DNA from: Actinokineospora iranica
Lineage (GTDB): Bacteria > Actinomycetota > Actinomycetes > Mycobacteriales > Pseudonocardiaceae
NCBI RefSeq assembly: GCF_900101685.1
Contig: NZ_FMZZ01000016.1
Coordinates: forward strand, 1-64,000
Direction of reading: 5' to 3'
Length of the DNA stretch: 64,000 nt
The position numbers and the translations under genes were made by a program. The notes under the pieces were generated by a model that made no database searches, was not told the DNA's origin, and saw only the letters and a program-made list of their open reading frames with translations. This document shows positions 33,590 through 43,580 of the stretch, piece by piece (position 1 is the first letter of the stretch; each line of letters starts with the position of its first letter).

Positions 33590-33979
33590 TCAAGCCGTGA
33601 GCAGGCGCTGGAAAAGCGACCGGTACCGGCGTAGCGCCACTCGCAGATCCTCGGTCTGCGCCTGCGCCTCCAGGCCGCGCCGGTGCTCGGTGAACGTGGT
33701 CGCAAGCGCTTGCAATACCTGCTCGACCAACTTGTCCGCCGCGCGCACGGCTTCCCGGGGGTCGTCCACGAAGCCGGTCTGGATCGCCTGCCAGCGTTCG
33801 CGGAAGCGGGCTACCTCGTCCTCGGAAAACAGTGGGGCGCCTTCGACGTCGGCGGGACGCGCGGTGTCCTGGTCGACGGGCGGGCTGGGGTCGTGGGCGG
33901 GCGTGCCGTCGGACAGGCGGGGGTCGGCAGCCCTCGGGTCGGTGGCCCGGGGGTCGGCCAAACCGGGGTGGTCTCGCAC
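33590..33979 (-). CDS. Small helical hypothetical protein A (pair with next gene)
   Basis: A 129-residue soluble protein with a Pro/Asp-rich N-terminal 50 residues and a helical C-terminal domain. That domain (FRERWQAIQTGFVDDPREAV...LVEQVLQAL...LRVALRRYRSLFQRLL) matches the C-terminal domain of its upstream neighbour in pattern (VQEQFVDHPSEAVKDADRLVAAVM...LREAIVRYRSLFEELV). Function is unknown. It begins 13 bases after the neighbour's stop, so the two form an operon of duplicated domains, and only the neighbour has a membrane anchor. Confidence 0.75.
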   Translation of the reverse strand: MRDHPGLADPRATDPRAADPRLSDGTPAHDPSPPVDQDTARPADVEGAPLFSEDEVARFRERWQAIQTGFVDDPREAVRAADKLVEQVLQALATTFTEHRRGLEAQAQTEDLRVALRRYRSLFQRLLTA

Positions 33980-33992
33980 GGAAAGCCTCCTG

Positions 33993-34544
33993 TCAGCCGA
34001 CGGCGTGTCCGGCGTCCTCGTTCACCAGTTCCTCGAATAGCGACCGGTAGCGCACGATCGCCTCGCGAAGCTCCTCTGTGGACACCTGGCTGCGGTCCTG
34101 CCTGCACTTGACCTGGTGCGCGATCCGGTATTGCTCCACGGTGTGCGAGTGCCGCACGGACAGGTCCGCGAACCGCTGTTCCGGCTCGCTGTCGGCGGGG
34201 TAGCCGCGTTCGGCCATCACCGCTGCCACGAGACGGTCTGCGTCCTTGACGGCTTCGCTGGGATGGTCGACGAACTGCTCTTGCACCAATGCCCACTGCT
34301 GTAGGTAGCGCTCTCGCGCGGAAGAGGACAGCGGTTTGATCTCCAACCGCTCATGGCGCTTCTCGCGATCGGCGAGTTCCTGTTCTGCCGCGCGCCTGGG
34401 TCGCGCGCGCACGGTCCGGTCGTACTCAGGGCCGAATCGCTCCCGCAGGTGTTTGCGGTAAGACTGCCGCCGAACCGCGAACGCGATCACGACAAGCACC
34501 ACGACGACCGCGACGGCGATACCGATGATCGCGGCTGTCGACAT
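33993..34544 (-). CDS. Membrane-anchored small helical protein B
   Basis: This 183-residue protein begins with one membrane segment (MSTAAIIGIAVAVVVVLVVI), followed by a basic juxtamembrane part and a helical, probably coiled-coil cytoplasmic region. That region includes VQEQFVDHPSEAVKDADRLV and ends in EELREAIVRYRSLFEELVNE. It shares the C-terminal domain with the downstream soluble gene. The family is recognised only as a conserved actinobacterial hypothetical. The ATG at 34544 has GGAAAGGAG upstream. The encoded pair could form a membrane and cytosol complex, which is inference. Confidence 0.78.
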   Translation of the reverse strand: MSTAAIIGIAVAVVVVLVVIAFAVRRQSYRKHLRERFGPEYDRTVRARPRRAAEQELADREKRHERLEIKPLSSSARERYLQQWALVQEQFVDHPSEAVKDADRLVAAVMAERGYPADSEPEQRFADLSVRHSHTVEQYRIAHQVKCRQDRSQVSTEELREAIVRYRSLFEELVNEDAGHAVG

Positions 34545-34652
34545 CGGAATCTCCTTTCCGGACAAGGGAATCTTGCTGCTCGGGGTACCCGACGCCGCAG
34601 GTCGCGAAACGGGTGGGGCCGCACGTTGGGCCATTCGGCCTAGTTCCGGCGG

Positions 34653-35069
34653 TCAGCATCCGCAGCCCGCCGCGACAGCGGTGAGCGGGTCGATATCCCG
34701 CTGTGCCAGCGTTCCCGCGACGGCGAACCCCTCCCGCGCCCAGTACTCGAACCCGCCGAGCATTTCCCGCACGCGGTAGCCGAGCCGGGCGAACTCCAGC
34801 GCCGCCCGCGTCGCGCCGTTGCAGCCTGGCCCCCAGCAGTAGGTCACCACGTCGGCGGAAGCGGGCACGGCCTCGGCCGCCCGCGCGGCGATCTCCCGGG
34901 TCGGCAGGTGCAGCGCGCCGGGGATGTGCCCCTGCTCCCAAGCCTCGGCCGAGCGCGCGTCCACCACGACCAGTCCGGGCGCGGCGGCGGCGATGGCGGC
35001 CTGGACGTCGCTGACGTCGGTCTCGAAGGCGAGGCGGGCGGCGAAGTGGGCGATGGCGTCGGCTGTCAT
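34653..35069 (-). CDS. Rhodanese-like domain protein
   Basis: This single-domain sulphurtransferase of 138 residues has VVVDARSAEAWEQGHIPGALHLP. The active-site loop CWGPGCNGA carries the catalytic cysteine, followed by YRVREMLGGFEYWAREG. The C-terminus has an unusual GCGC. It probably moves sulphane sulphur or acts as a redox-linked partner. It is divergent from an AraC/FtrA-like regulator gene (80-base spacer), an arrangement often seen with FtrA-type regulators and likely to reflect direct control. ATG 35069 is preferred over TTG 35075. Confidence 0.9.
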   Translation of the reverse strand: MTADAIAHFAARLAFETDVSDVQAAIAAAAPGLVVVDARSAEAWEQGHIPGALHLPTREIAARAAEAVPASADVVTYCWGPGCNGATRAALEFARLGYRVREMLGGFEYWAREGFAVAGTLAQRDIDPLTAVAAGCGC

Positions 35070-35149
35070 GCCCAAGATCCTGCGCTGAACGCGCAGGCGA
35101 CGACAGTGGCGGGAACGCCGCCCTTCGCTAAGATCTCGCCATCAGAACC

Positions 35150-36088
35150 GTGAGCGTCCTCGCCTACGAGGGCATGTCCGCCTTTGAACTCGGCATCGTG
35201 ACCGAGGTCTTCGGCCTGCCCCGTCCTGAGCTGGACGTCGACTGGTACCGGCTCACCCTCTGCGCGGACGGGCCGGTCCGCGTGGTCGGCGGAGCCACCC
35301 TGCACGCCGACGCGGGCCTGGCCGCGCTCGCCGATGCCGACACCGTGATCGTCCCCGGGGTCCCGGACGTGCGCGCCGAGGTCGCCCCGGCCCTGGTCGC
35401 GGCCCTGCGCGCCGCGCACGCCCGGGGAGCGCGCCTGGTCTCGATCTGCTCGGGCGCGTTCGCCCTGGCCGCCGCAGGCCTGCTCGACGGCAGGCGCGCG
35501 ACCACCCACTGGCGCTACGCCGACCTGCTCGCCGCCCGGCACCCGGAAGTGCTGGTCGACCCGGACGTCCTCTACGTGGACGACGGCGACGTCCTGACCA
35601 GCGCCGGTAGTGCTGCCGGAATCGACCTGTGCGTGCACCTGGTACGCGCGGACCACGGCGCGACCGTCGCCAACGCGGTGGCCCGCCGCCTGGTCGTCCC
35701 GCCGCACCGCGAGGGCGGGCAGGCGCAGTTCATCGAGACGCCCGTCCCCGCCCCGGCCGACGACCCGGTCAGCGCGAGCATGGCGTGGGCCCTGGCCAAC
35801 CTCGCCACCCCGCTTACCGTCGAGGCGTTAGCCCACCACGCGCACCTGTCACCGCGCACTTACCTGCGCAGGTTCAAGCGAGCCAGCGGCACGAGTCCGA
35901 TCCGGTGGCTGATCGCGCGACGGGTGCAGGCCAGCCTGGCCCTGCTGGAATCCGGGGACGAGTCGGTCGCCGAGGTCGCCGCAGCCGTCGGCTTCGACAG
36001 CCCGGTCACCTACCGGCACCACTTCACCCGCGCGATGCGGACCTCGCCCTCGGCTTACCGGCGCGCGTTCCGGGCACGCCGAATCTGA
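35150..36088 (+). CDS. GlxA/FtrA-like AraC-family regulator with DJ-1/PfpI domain
   Basis: This 312-residue regulator has an N-terminal DJ-1/PfpI-like amidotransferase-type domain (LAYEGMSAFELGIVTEVFG, the nucleophile elbow ICSGAFALAAAGLLDGRRAT and THWRYADLLAARHP). The C-terminal AraC double helix-turn-helix has LSPRTYLRRFKRASGTSP and GFDSPVTYRHHFTRAM. Such regulators sense small molecules through the DJ-1 domain. Divergence from the rhodanese gene suggests that as target. The GTG start at 35150 is likely. Its stop codon abuts the next gene's stop on the other strand with no base between. Confidence 0.9.
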   Translation: MSVLAYEGMSAFELGIVTEVFGLPRPELDVDWYRLTLCADGPVRVVGGATLHADAGLAALADADTVIVPGVPDVRAEVAPALVAALRAAHARGARLVSICSGAFALAAAGLLDGRRATTHWRYADLLAARHPEVLVDPDVLYVDDGDVLTSAGSAAGIDLCVHLVRADHGATVANAVARRLVVPPHREGGQAQFIETPVPAPADDPVSASMAWALANLATPLTVEALAHHAHLSPRTYLRRFKRASGTSPIRWLIARRVQASLALLESGDESVAEVAAAVGFDSPVTYRHHFTRAMRTSPSAYRRAFRARRI

Positions 36089-36583
36089 TCACTCGCCTTG
36101 CTCTATAGAGACCAGGCTGGGGTCGCCGAACTGGTAGCCGACGCCGCGCACCGTGCGGACCAGGGCGGGGCCCAACTTGCCGCGCAGTCTGCGGATGTGG
36201 ACGTCGACCGTGCGCTCGCTGACGTAGGAGGTGTGCCACACCTCGGTCATCAGGCCGCGCCTGCGGTGCACCCGGCCGGGGTTGGCGGCCAGGAACAGCA
36301 GCAGGTCGAACTCCAGGCGGGTCAGCGCGATCTCCTCGCCGTGCCACAGCACGCGGCGGGCGTCCACCAGCACGCGCAGCGGCGCCCGGGTGCCGGGCAG
36401 GGCGACGAGCACACCGGAGCGGGTCGGGGTCTCGGTGACCGTCACCTGCTGGTCGCCGAACGCGTTGAGAGCGCGGAGAAGGTCCGCGGTGAGAGTGGGA
36501 ATGCGGTCGGCGTCCGCGGTGACGTTGACGGTCAGCGACAACCGGGTGGGCTGATTCTGGACATGCTGAAGCGGCGCGGCCAT
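36089..36583 (-). CDS. Stand-alone OmpR/PhoB-type winged-helix DNA-binding protein
   Basis: This 164-residue protein has no receiver domain. About 70 residues at the N-terminus form a variable domain with a possible beta-sheet ligand fold (LSLTVNVTADADRIP). The C-terminal OmpR winged helix has LTRLEFDLLLFLAANPGRVHRR, the recognition helix SERTVDVHIRRLRGKLG and the wing VRTVRGVGYQFG. It is probably a transcription factor regulated by something other than phosphorylation. The gene is convergent with FtrA-like and shares the boundary 36088/36089. An ATG start at 36583 is supported. Confidence 0.88.
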   Translation of the reverse strand: MAAPLQHVQNQPTRLSLTVNVTADADRIPTLTADLLRALNAFGDQQVTVTETPTRSGVLVALPGTRAPLRVLVDARRVLWHGEEIALTRLEFDLLLFLAANPGRVHRRRGLMTEVWHTSYVSERTVDVHIRRLRGKLGPALVRTVRGVGYQFGDPSLVSIEQGE

Positions 36584-36727
36584 AAGAGAGTCCTGGTGGT
36601 TTCGAAGGTGATGGTGGGAGCGGACGACGTCAGAGTCGACATCGCTTTCCGGTAATCACTTCGGGACGCACCAGTCCAGTCGACCAGGGAGACCGCGCGC
36701 GGTCAACGCCCGTTCCGGAAGGTGGGA

Positions 36728-37774
36728 CTACTCCGGATAGTGCTCTATAGCCAGGTACGGGTGCAGGACATCCGCGCCGCGCGGCAGGAACCACTCGTCA
36801 AAGTCCAGGCCAGGGGTGCCGAGCAGGTCGATCTCGTCCTCGCCGCCCTCTTCCCCCTCCAGGTCGTAGAGGCGCTCGTGATCGAGATCGGCGAAGACGC
36901 GCTCGTCGAATGCGGCGAAGATCTCTTTCAGGGGCAGCTCGTCAAGCAGGCCCGCGAGGTCGAGTTGGACGCTCGCCTCGGTCTTGAGCACGTGCAGGGC
37001 AAGAGCCTCGGCCGTGCACAGCGGCGGCGTCCACTCCGGCTGTGAGAGCCGGTAGCCCAAGATGGCGGTGACGACCAGGAACTGCTTCGCGAAGAGGGCG
37101 CCGTAGTGCTCCGCGTAGCGCTGCGGGAGCTGGTTGAGGACGCTGAGCGCCTCGACCTCGCTGGCCGAGCTTTCCGCGTCCTCGAGTTCCTGCACGTCGG
37201 CGAACAGCTCGTCGGTCAGGATCTCCATGCCCTGCACCAGCGCGCCCGCGACCAGCCGCGCGGCTTCCTCGGAGACCGGGGAGTCCGGGTCGTCGGGCCG
37301 GTGGCCGAACACGTCGAGGCCGAAGGCGCGCAGCGCGTCCGCGGAGGACCTCAGCTCGTCGCGCAGGGCGGCGATCTCCTCCTCGGTGAGCTCGGCCTCG
37401 TCGTCCTCGGGGTCCTCCACGGCGTCGTTCAGCGCCGCGGCCAGGTCGTCGTCGGTGGCGATGACCTCGCACCGCCCCACCGACCAGGTGGACAGCAGCT
37501 CCGTCTGCGCCAGCAGCTCGGTCAGCACGTGCCGGGCCGCCTCCTCGGCGAACGCGAGCGCGGGCGCGTCGAGCAGCCAGGTGATGACCGCGCCGCTCGG
37601 GTGGACCGCGACCCGGTGGTCGAGCGGCTCCACCTCGACGCCCTCCGGGCCCTCGATGCCCGCGAGCAGGTCGAGCTGCTCGTCGAGCAGCGCGGCGACC
37701 CCGTGCCGTTGCAGCGGGTCGAGCTCCGGAGCGTCGGCTGCGGGGGAGACGTCTGCGGTGAGCTGGTATTCCAC
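36728..37774 (-). CDS. Acidic conserved hypothetical protein
   Basis: This 348-residue soluble protein is very rich in Asp and Glu, with acidic blocks at about residues 118-130 and 315-325. A helical central region is predicted from alternating leucines (LSVLNQLPQRYAEHYGALF). I recognise no catalytic motif. The N-terminal third contains a WSVGRCEVIATDDDLAAAL segment that could be a ligand or nucleotide-binding fold, but this is unsure. It starts with GTG at 37774. The wHTH gene lies downstream on the same strand after a 144-base gap. Confidence 0.72.
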   Translation of the reverse strand: MEYQLTADVSPAADAPELDPLQRHGVAALLDEQLDLLAGIEGPEGVEVEPLDHRVAVHPSGAVITWLLDAPALAFAEEAARHVLTELLAQTELLSTWSVGRCEVIATDDDLAAALNDAVEDPEDDEAELTEEEIAALRDELRSSADALRAFGLDVFGHRPDDPDSPVSEEAARLVAGALVQGMEILTDELFADVQELEDAESSASEVEALSVLNQLPQRYAEHYGALFAKQFLVVTAILGYRLSQPEWTPPLCTAEALALHVLKTEASVQLDLAGLLDELPLKEIFAAFDERVFADLDHERLYDLEGEEGGEDEIDLLGTPGLDFDEWFLPRGADVLHPYLAIEHYPE

Positions 37775-37826
37775 GTCCGGCAGTCTAGGGCGTGTCGGCG
37801 GGTCGGTAGCGCGGGCTGGCTCATGC

Positions 37827-37897
37827 GGCCACCTCGCGAGGTCGGTGGCCGCGCGCGCCTACGCACTGTGTCGATTGTCCGCTCGCAAGCTCGCTCA
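37827..37897 (-). repeat. 71-bp dispersed hairpin repeat, copy A
   Basis: On the minus strand this 71-base element aligns without gaps to 53979-54049 at 62 of 71 positions. It opens with tgagcgagcttgcgagcg and closes with an inverted repeat, ggccacc/ggtggcc (37827-37833 and 37844-37850). It lies just downstream of the decayed DUF2252 gene. Confidence 0.85.
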
Positions 37898-37916
37898 CCG
37901 GTGTATCCGGTCGCGC

Positions 37917-38239
37917 TCAGCCGCCCCACTCGGCCGGTGAGTCGTTCGATAGGTCGGTGTAGCCCAGCCACGGGTCGGCGTGCGCCTGCATGGCCCGCTG
38001 CGACGGTGGCGGAAGTGCGCCCGGATCTTCTCGTCGTGCACGATCCGGCTCGGCGCGGCGACGTTCGCCTGCTTCATCGACAGCACCACGTCCTTCACCC
38101 GGTAGCTCAGGCTGCTGCTCGACGTCCGGCGGTGAAGCAGCCCAGGCACGTGCCGGAACGCGACCGGGTCCGCGCGCATCAGGTCGGCGAACGCGTCCCG
38201 CAGCACGGCCACGATGCGTGTGCGGCGCCCATCGGTCAC
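37917..38239 (-). pseudogene. DUF2252 remnant (internal deletion and frameshift)
   Basis: The reading frame starts (GTG 38239, ribosome site AGGGAGG) with TDGRRTRIVAVLRDAFADLMRADPVAFRH, the expected beginning of DUF2252 proteins. It then jumps to a segment from the middle of the family, KDVVLSMKQANVAAPSRIV followed by DEKIRAHFRH. After that, shifting one frame restores SQRAMQAHADPWLGYTDLS and NDSPAEWGG before a stop at 37917-37919. Full-length members are roughly 400 residues, so most of the gene, including the kinase-like core, has been lost. Family recognition is from memory of the conserved blocks. Confidence 0.82.
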
Positions 38240-38471
38240 GGAAGCCTCCCTCACGGGGCTGACGCTAACTGGATTATCGGGTCACAGTAGAACCTCATAT
38301 TCGTGACTGAGTAGAGAAGAAGTAGCCGTTTGGGTGGTTCTCGGCTGGTCGGACTGGGTAGAGCGGTTCATCCAATCGAGTATTTCGATCATTCGCAGGT
38401 CTTTTCCCGGTGAGTTGTGAGTCACAGTGTCCGTGTCGTCTGCCCTGTCCGGGAAAGGAAGTAGCAAGGGA

Positions 38472-39236
38472 ATGAGCATCTACCTCATGGGGCTCCTCTG
38501 GGTCCTGGGAGCGGGCCTCGTGACAGGCGCCGTCGCCTACTTCGCTCGCCGCATCGGCGCGACGGACGGCTCGGTGGAGAACAACGAGGCCGCGGGGCAG
38601 GTGTTCACGATCGTCGGCGGTCTGCACGCGGTGCTGCTGGCGTTCGTCCTGATCTCTCTCTTCGACGCGGTGAACGGCGCGGAAGACGGCGCTTCCCGTG
38701 AGGCGGACAATCTCGTCGCTGCCTACTGGTCGGCGGACGCGTTGCCCGAGCCCGCGCGGACCGACGTGCGGGACCTCGTGGTCTCCTACGCGGGCACCGT
38801 CGTCGACCAGGAGTGGCCCGACATGGTCCGCGGCACCAGCGCCGTCGCGGGCGACGGCGCGGAGAAACTGGACCAGCTGCGCAAGACCGTCAGCCAGACC
38901 GCGGTCACCGACGACTGGCAGAACAGCCAGAAGACCACCGCCGCGGACAAGCTGTTGGAGGTCTACCAGGCCCGGCAGGCGCGGCTGAGCACCGCGGGCA
39001 GCGACGGCGTCAGCAACGTCATGTGGTTCGCGCTGATCGCGGGCACCGTCATGTCCGTGGCCATGCCGATGCTGTTCGTCGGCCCCCGGCCCACCACGCA
39101 CATCATCATCGTCTCCATCCTCGCCGGGACCCTGACGCTGCTGCTGTTCGCCACCTACCAGTTGCAGAACCCCTACGCGGGAGGCGCGAAAGTGGAACCG
39201 ACCGCCTTCGAGAACGTCCTGGAACGGTTGCGATGA
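38472..39236 (+). CDS. DUF4239 (bestrophin-like) membrane protein
   Basis: This 254-residue protein has two hydrophobic segments at the start (MSIYLMGLLWVLGAGLVTGAV and VGGLHAVLLAFVLISLFDAV) and two at the end (WFALIAGTVMSVAMPMLFV, IIIVSILAGTLTLLLFA). These flank a helical soluble loop of about 110 residues. The pattern SVENNEAAGQVFTIVGGLHAVLLAF is characteristic of DUF4239, sometimes called bestrophin-like. The role is unknown, possibly a channel. Its stop TGA overlaps the ATG of the following gene (ATGA), so the two are translationally coupled. ATG 38472 is preferred over 38427. Confidence 0.85.
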   Translation: MSIYLMGLLWVLGAGLVTGAVAYFARRIGATDGSVENNEAAGQVFTIVGGLHAVLLAFVLISLFDAVNGAEDGASREADNLVAAYWSADALPEPARTDVRDLVVSYAGTVVDQEWPDMVRGTSAVAGDGAEKLDQLRKTVSQTAVTDDWQNSQKTTAADKLLEVYQARQARLSTAGSDGVSNVMWFALIAGTVMSVAMPMLFVGPRPTTHIIIVSILAGTLTLLLFATYQLQNPYAGGAKVEPTAFENVLERLR

Positions 39237-40771
39237 ACCTCCGCGCCGCCATATCGGGCGCGGGGGTCGCCTGCCTGATCCTGGCGAGCAGCGTCGCGTT
39301 GTCCGGTGGAGAGGGCCGCGCGGCACCCGTCGCGACACGCGCCGTCGAGTGCACTTTCCTGCGCGTGCACAGCAACGGCCAGTCAAGCCTGTCGGTGCTG
39401 AGCCGCGTCCGGTTGTCCAACGGTGCGACAGAGCGGGTCCGGACCCTGGAGTACCAGGTCAACGCCCTCGGGTACGCGCCTGCGGCGAAACTCTCATACG
39501 GCTTGGCCAACAGACACGCGGGCGGCGCGTTCGGCGACGGCGCTCACCTGGTCACGGTCGCCTACACCGGGCAGACGCAGGACCTCGGCCCGGTGCGGCG
39601 GATCAGCCACCCGTTGCCCGCGGACAAGTTCCGCGGCGCGACAGCGGGCGCGGTCAAGGGCGGCATTCTGTATGTCCGCTCCGGCAAGGTGCTCTACGGG
39701 ATCGACGTCAATCCGGGCAGCGGGACTTACCGCGGGCTGGTCAAGGTTGTCCCGCTGTGGCCCGCCCTGCTGTCGGCGTCGGTCGACGACTTTGACGTGC
39801 GGCCGTCTGACGGCTTGCTCTACGGGGTGTCCACCCATCTGACGCCGTTCGGCTGGGTGGTGCGGATCAACCCGGCCACCGGGCTCGTCTCACTGGTCCA
39901 CCTGGCCTGGCTGCCCAGTGGGAACCCGTATGGCGCGGCGCTCATCGGGCCGGATGACGCGCTCTACGCGGCGGCCAACCGGTCGGCGGGGCGGAGTCGA
40001 CTGTTCCGGGTGAGCCTGGCGTCGCACGGCACGGCCCAAGAGATCGCGGTCTGGCCTGCCGTTGGTTCGGCAGATGCCACGGGGTGCGTTCCCGCGTCGG
40101 CACCTCCACCTGAGCCGCCTCCCCCACCTCCCCCGCCACCCCCACCACCTCCGCCGCCACCACCGGTGGAACCGCCGCCTTCGCCGCCGCCGGTGGAGCC
40201 GCCGCCTTCGCCGCCGCCGCCGGAGCCGCCGCCTTCGCCACCACCGCCGCCGGTGGAGCCGCCGCCACCGCCGCCACCGCCGCCACCGCCGCCTTCGCCA
40301 CCACCGCCGCCGGTGGAGCCGCCGCCACCGCCGCCACCGCCGCCGGTGGAGCCGCCACCGCCGGTGGAGCCGCCTCCGCCGCCTGTCGAGCCGCCACCGC
40401 CGCCGGTGGAGCCGCCACCGCCTGTCGAGCAGCCTCCGCCTGTGCAGCCGACCGCGCGGCCGCCGGTGGCTTTGCCTGCGCCGGTGGTTCCGCCGGTTCC
40501 GGTTCGGACGACGGCTGGGTCGCCGCCTGCGGTCAACGCGCCGCCGCCGGTGGTTCCGCCTGCGCGGTCGCCTGGTACTCCGGCGCCGCAGCGGGTCGTG
40601 CCTGAGCCGCTGGTGGCTCCGGCCACGTTCCGGCCGCTTCCGGCGAAGGTTGTCGACAAGCCGAAGGCGAAGAATGGCACTCAGGAGAAGCGGCGCTGGG
40701 GGTTGACGGCGCTGATTCTGATCATGGGGGCGAGTGCTGCCTCTGCTGGGATTCGCTCTCGGCATCGGTGA
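39233..40771 (+). CDS. Surface protein with DUF6923-like domain and polyproline region
   Basis: This 512-residue protein has a signal peptide (about residues 1-32). A beta-propeller-like extracellular domain at about 35-285 has LYGIDVNPGSGTYRGLVKV and DALYAAANR (DUF6923-like). A polyproline tract of roughly 120 residues with PPPVEPPP repeats is followed by a Pro/Val-rich spacer. The C-terminus is a membrane segment with a basic tail (RRWGLTALILIMGASAASA, then IRSRHR). No LPXTG/LAXTG-like sorting site precedes the anchor. It probably spans the wall and is anchored by the C-terminal helix. It overlaps DUF4239 by four bases. Confidence 0.83.
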   Translation: MNLRAAISGAGVACLILASSVALSGGEGRAAPVATRAVECTFLRVHSNGQSSLSVLSRVRLSNGATERVRTLEYQVNALGYAPAAKLSYGLANRHAGGAFGDGAHLVTVAYTGQTQDLGPVRRISHPLPADKFRGATAGAVKGGILYVRSGKVLYGIDVNPGSGTYRGLVKVVPLWPALLSASVDDFDVRPSDGLLYGVSTHLTPFGWVVRINPATGLVSLVHLAWLPSGNPYGAALIGPDDALYAAANRSAGRSRLFRVSLASHGTAQEIAVWPAVGSADATGCVPASAPPPEPPPPPPPPPPPPPPPPPVEPPPSPPPVEPPPSPPPPEPPPSPPPPPVEPPPPPPPPPPPPSPPPPPVEPPPPPPPPPVEPPPPVEPPPPPVEPPPPPVEPPPPVEQPPPVQPTARPPVALPAPVVPPVPVRTTAGSPPAVNAPPPVVPPARSPGTPAPQRVVPEPLVAPATFRPLPAKVVDKPKAKNGTQEKRRWGLTALILIMGASAASAGIRSRHR

Positions 40772-40775
40772 GGAG

Positions 40776-40864
40776 ATCGGGGGGGTGTGCTCTGCCCCCC
40801 GATACACCGGTGGTTGGCTTCGGGGTTGGCTCGATGGGGAGGGTTATTCTGAGTAACCCTCCCC
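40776..40864. terminator. Twin hairpins between convergent genes
   Basis: Two stems are visible: 40776-40784 with 40795-40803 (9 bp, atcgggggg), and 40836-40846 with 40854-40864 (11 bp, ggggagggtta, 7-base loop). They separate the surface-protein gene from the convergent eda gene. One probably serves each direction. Confidence 0.8.
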
Positions 40865-40884
40865 ACCAACCTGCTTACCGAAGG

Positions 40885-41493
40885 TCAGGGACGCAGGGCG
40901 GAAGCTTCCTTGGCCAAGCGTTCGATCTCGGTGTAGTCGCCGTTAGCCAGCGTGGCGGTGAGCCAGCTTCCGCCGATGCAGGCGACGTTGGGCAGGGCCA
41001 GGTAAGCAGGGGCGGTTGCCGGGGTTATGCCGCCGGTCGGACAGAAGCGCAGGCCGGGCAAGGGGCCGCCGATGGACTTGAGGTATCCCACGCCGCCCGC
41101 GGCCTCGGCGGGGAAGAACTTCAGTTCGGTGTGGCCGCGTTCTGCCAGGCGCATGGCTTCGGTGACGGTGGCGGCGCCGGGGAGGAGGGGGAGGCCGGTG
41201 GCGGTGGCCGCGTCGAGGACCTTGTCCGTGCTGCCGGGGGTCACCAGGAATCGGGCGCCTGCCTTGGCCGCTGCCTCGGCGTGGTCGGGGGTGGTGACGG
41301 TGCCCGCGCCGACGACGGTGTCAGGGACTTCGGCGGCGATGCGGCGGATGGCTTCCAGGGCAGCGGGGGTGCGCAGGGTGACCTCGACGATTCCGATGCC
41401 GCCGCGCAGCAGGGCCTCGGCCAGGGGGACAGCCTGGTCGGCGTCATCGATGACGACCACGGGCACGACGGGGGACAGGTCAAGCAGGCTCAT
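40885..41493 (-). CDS. eda: KDPG/KHG aldolase
   Basis: This 202-residue class I aldolase splits 2-keto-3-deoxy-6-phosphogluconate into pyruvate and glyceraldehyde 3-phosphate, the last step of the Entner-Doudoroff route. The general-base region VEVTLRTPAALEAI is present, as is the Schiff-base lysine in ELKFFPAEAAGG and the phosphate-binding GGSWLT end. It follows edd on the same strand after 52 bases. The pair is complete, so glucose can be funnelled through this pathway in addition to glycolysis. Confidence 0.93.
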   Translation of the reverse strand: MSLLDLSPVVPVVVIDDADQAVPLAEALLRGGIGIVEVTLRTPAALEAIRRIAAEVPDTVVGAGTVTTPDHAEAAAKAGARFLVTPGSTDKVLDAATATGLPLLPGAATVTEAMRLAERGHTELKFFPAEAAGGVGYLKSIGGPLPGLRFCPTGGITPATAPAYLALPNVACIGGSWLTATLANGDYTEIERLAKEASALRP

Positions 41494-41545
41494 GCGGTCG
41501 CCTTCCGAGTCGGCGCCCGGTGCACCGGGCCAGTGAACGGCTCGC

Positions 41546-43423
<1,878 letters not shown>

Positions 43424-43543
43424 GTCGAGTCTTCTCCGAACTCGTCTGGCGGCTGGTGTCGGACTGGGTCGGGCGGTTGCCGCGTCCGACGGTACCTATC
43501 GCCGAGCGGGGCTGTCAAAATCGATTCAGAGAATTAGCCGTGC

Positions 43544-43572
43544 GCCCGCCCAGAGTGCCTGGACGGGCGGGC
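43544..43572 (-). terminator. GC-rich hairpin after the protease gene
   Basis: Bases 43544-43551 (gcccgccc) pair with 43565-43572, giving an 8-bp GC stem with 13 bases between. It lies about 30 bases downstream of the minus-strand protease stop. Confidence 0.55.
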
Positions 43573-43580
43573 GGGGTGCT

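Noticed and set aside
40105-40440. Dense CCGCCGCC repeats
   Set aside because: They encode the polyproline stalk of the surface protein and are not a separate DNA element.
39890-40807. Long minus-strand frames rich in Arg or Gly opposite the polyproline protein
   Set aside because: They are reverse translations of a repetitive CCG/CCA tract and have no independent coding evidence.
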